DNA of 6,591 bases from Eubacterium sp. (lineage in GTDB: Bacteria; Bacillota; Clostridia; Lachnospirales; Lachnospiraceae), in NCBI GenBank assembly GCA_003520145.1, contig DOVJ01000189.1, positions 1-6,591 of the forward strand. The letters are read 5' to 3'. The notes beneath the pieces are model-generated. The model was not told the origin of the DNA and did no database searches. It saw only the letters and a list, made by a program, of their open reading frames with translations. This document shows positions 6,549-6,591 of this stretch, one piece after another (within the stretch, counting starts at the first letter, position 1; each line of letters opens with the position of its first letter). Both the position numbers and the translations under genes were made by a program.

Positions 6549-6591
6549 GCTGTAAATAATAATCATTGGGACACGTCAAGATTTCTATACT
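6549..6591. other. Short non-coding tail to the window edge
   Basis: These 43 bp follow the TAG stop of the GGDEF-EAL gene. I see no hairpin with T run, no promoter pair that can be judged, and no start of a further gene; the region is cut by the window edge. Confidence 0.6.

Overview
The window looks like ordinary chromosomal DNA from a low- to mid-GC Firmicute, most likely a Lachnospiraceae-type clostridium. This is inferred from a UPF0371/DUF1846 protein of the type common in Clostridia, an ETK-rich lipoprotein linker, a standalone GGDEF-EAL protein, frequent ATA (Ile) and AGA/AGG (Arg) codons, and sigma-A-like promoters with TATAAT boxes. I could not run a database search, so the taxonomic call rests on recognition only.

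Layout: four genes, all on the + strand. (1) Bases 1-2559 are the 3' three quarters of mfd, the transcription-repair coupling factor; about 300 N-terminal residues lie upstream of the window. (2) An 89-bp gap holds a good promoter (TAGACA, 17 bp, TATAAT) that should drive (3) a complete UPF0371/DUF1846 gene (2649-4127). Only 17 bp further on is (4) an unrecognised lipoprotein gene (4145-5170), with its ribosome-binding site touching the previous stop codon, so these two probably form a two-gene operon. (5) A second promoter (extended -10 TGCTATAAT) sits at the lipoprotein stop codon. It precedes a leader of about 70 nt with a weak hairpin and a possible 15-codon upstream ORF, then (6) a gene for a GGDEF-EAL protein (5277-6548) with a ruined GGDEF signature and a complete set of EAL catalytic residues. 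The last 43 bp hold nothing I can name.

How the genes work together: I see no evidence of a single pathway. Mfd is DNA repair, DUF1846 is an uncharacterised probable nucleotide-binding cytoplasmic protein, the lipoprotein acts at the outer face of the membrane, and the EAL protein probably degrades cyclic-di-GMP. I found no intrinsic terminator between any of the genes, so read-through is possible. I found no mobile element, RNA gene, CRISPR array or riboswitch. I did not find a convincing undescribed system; the least understood parts are the DUF1846-lipoprotein pair and the leader of the EAL gene.
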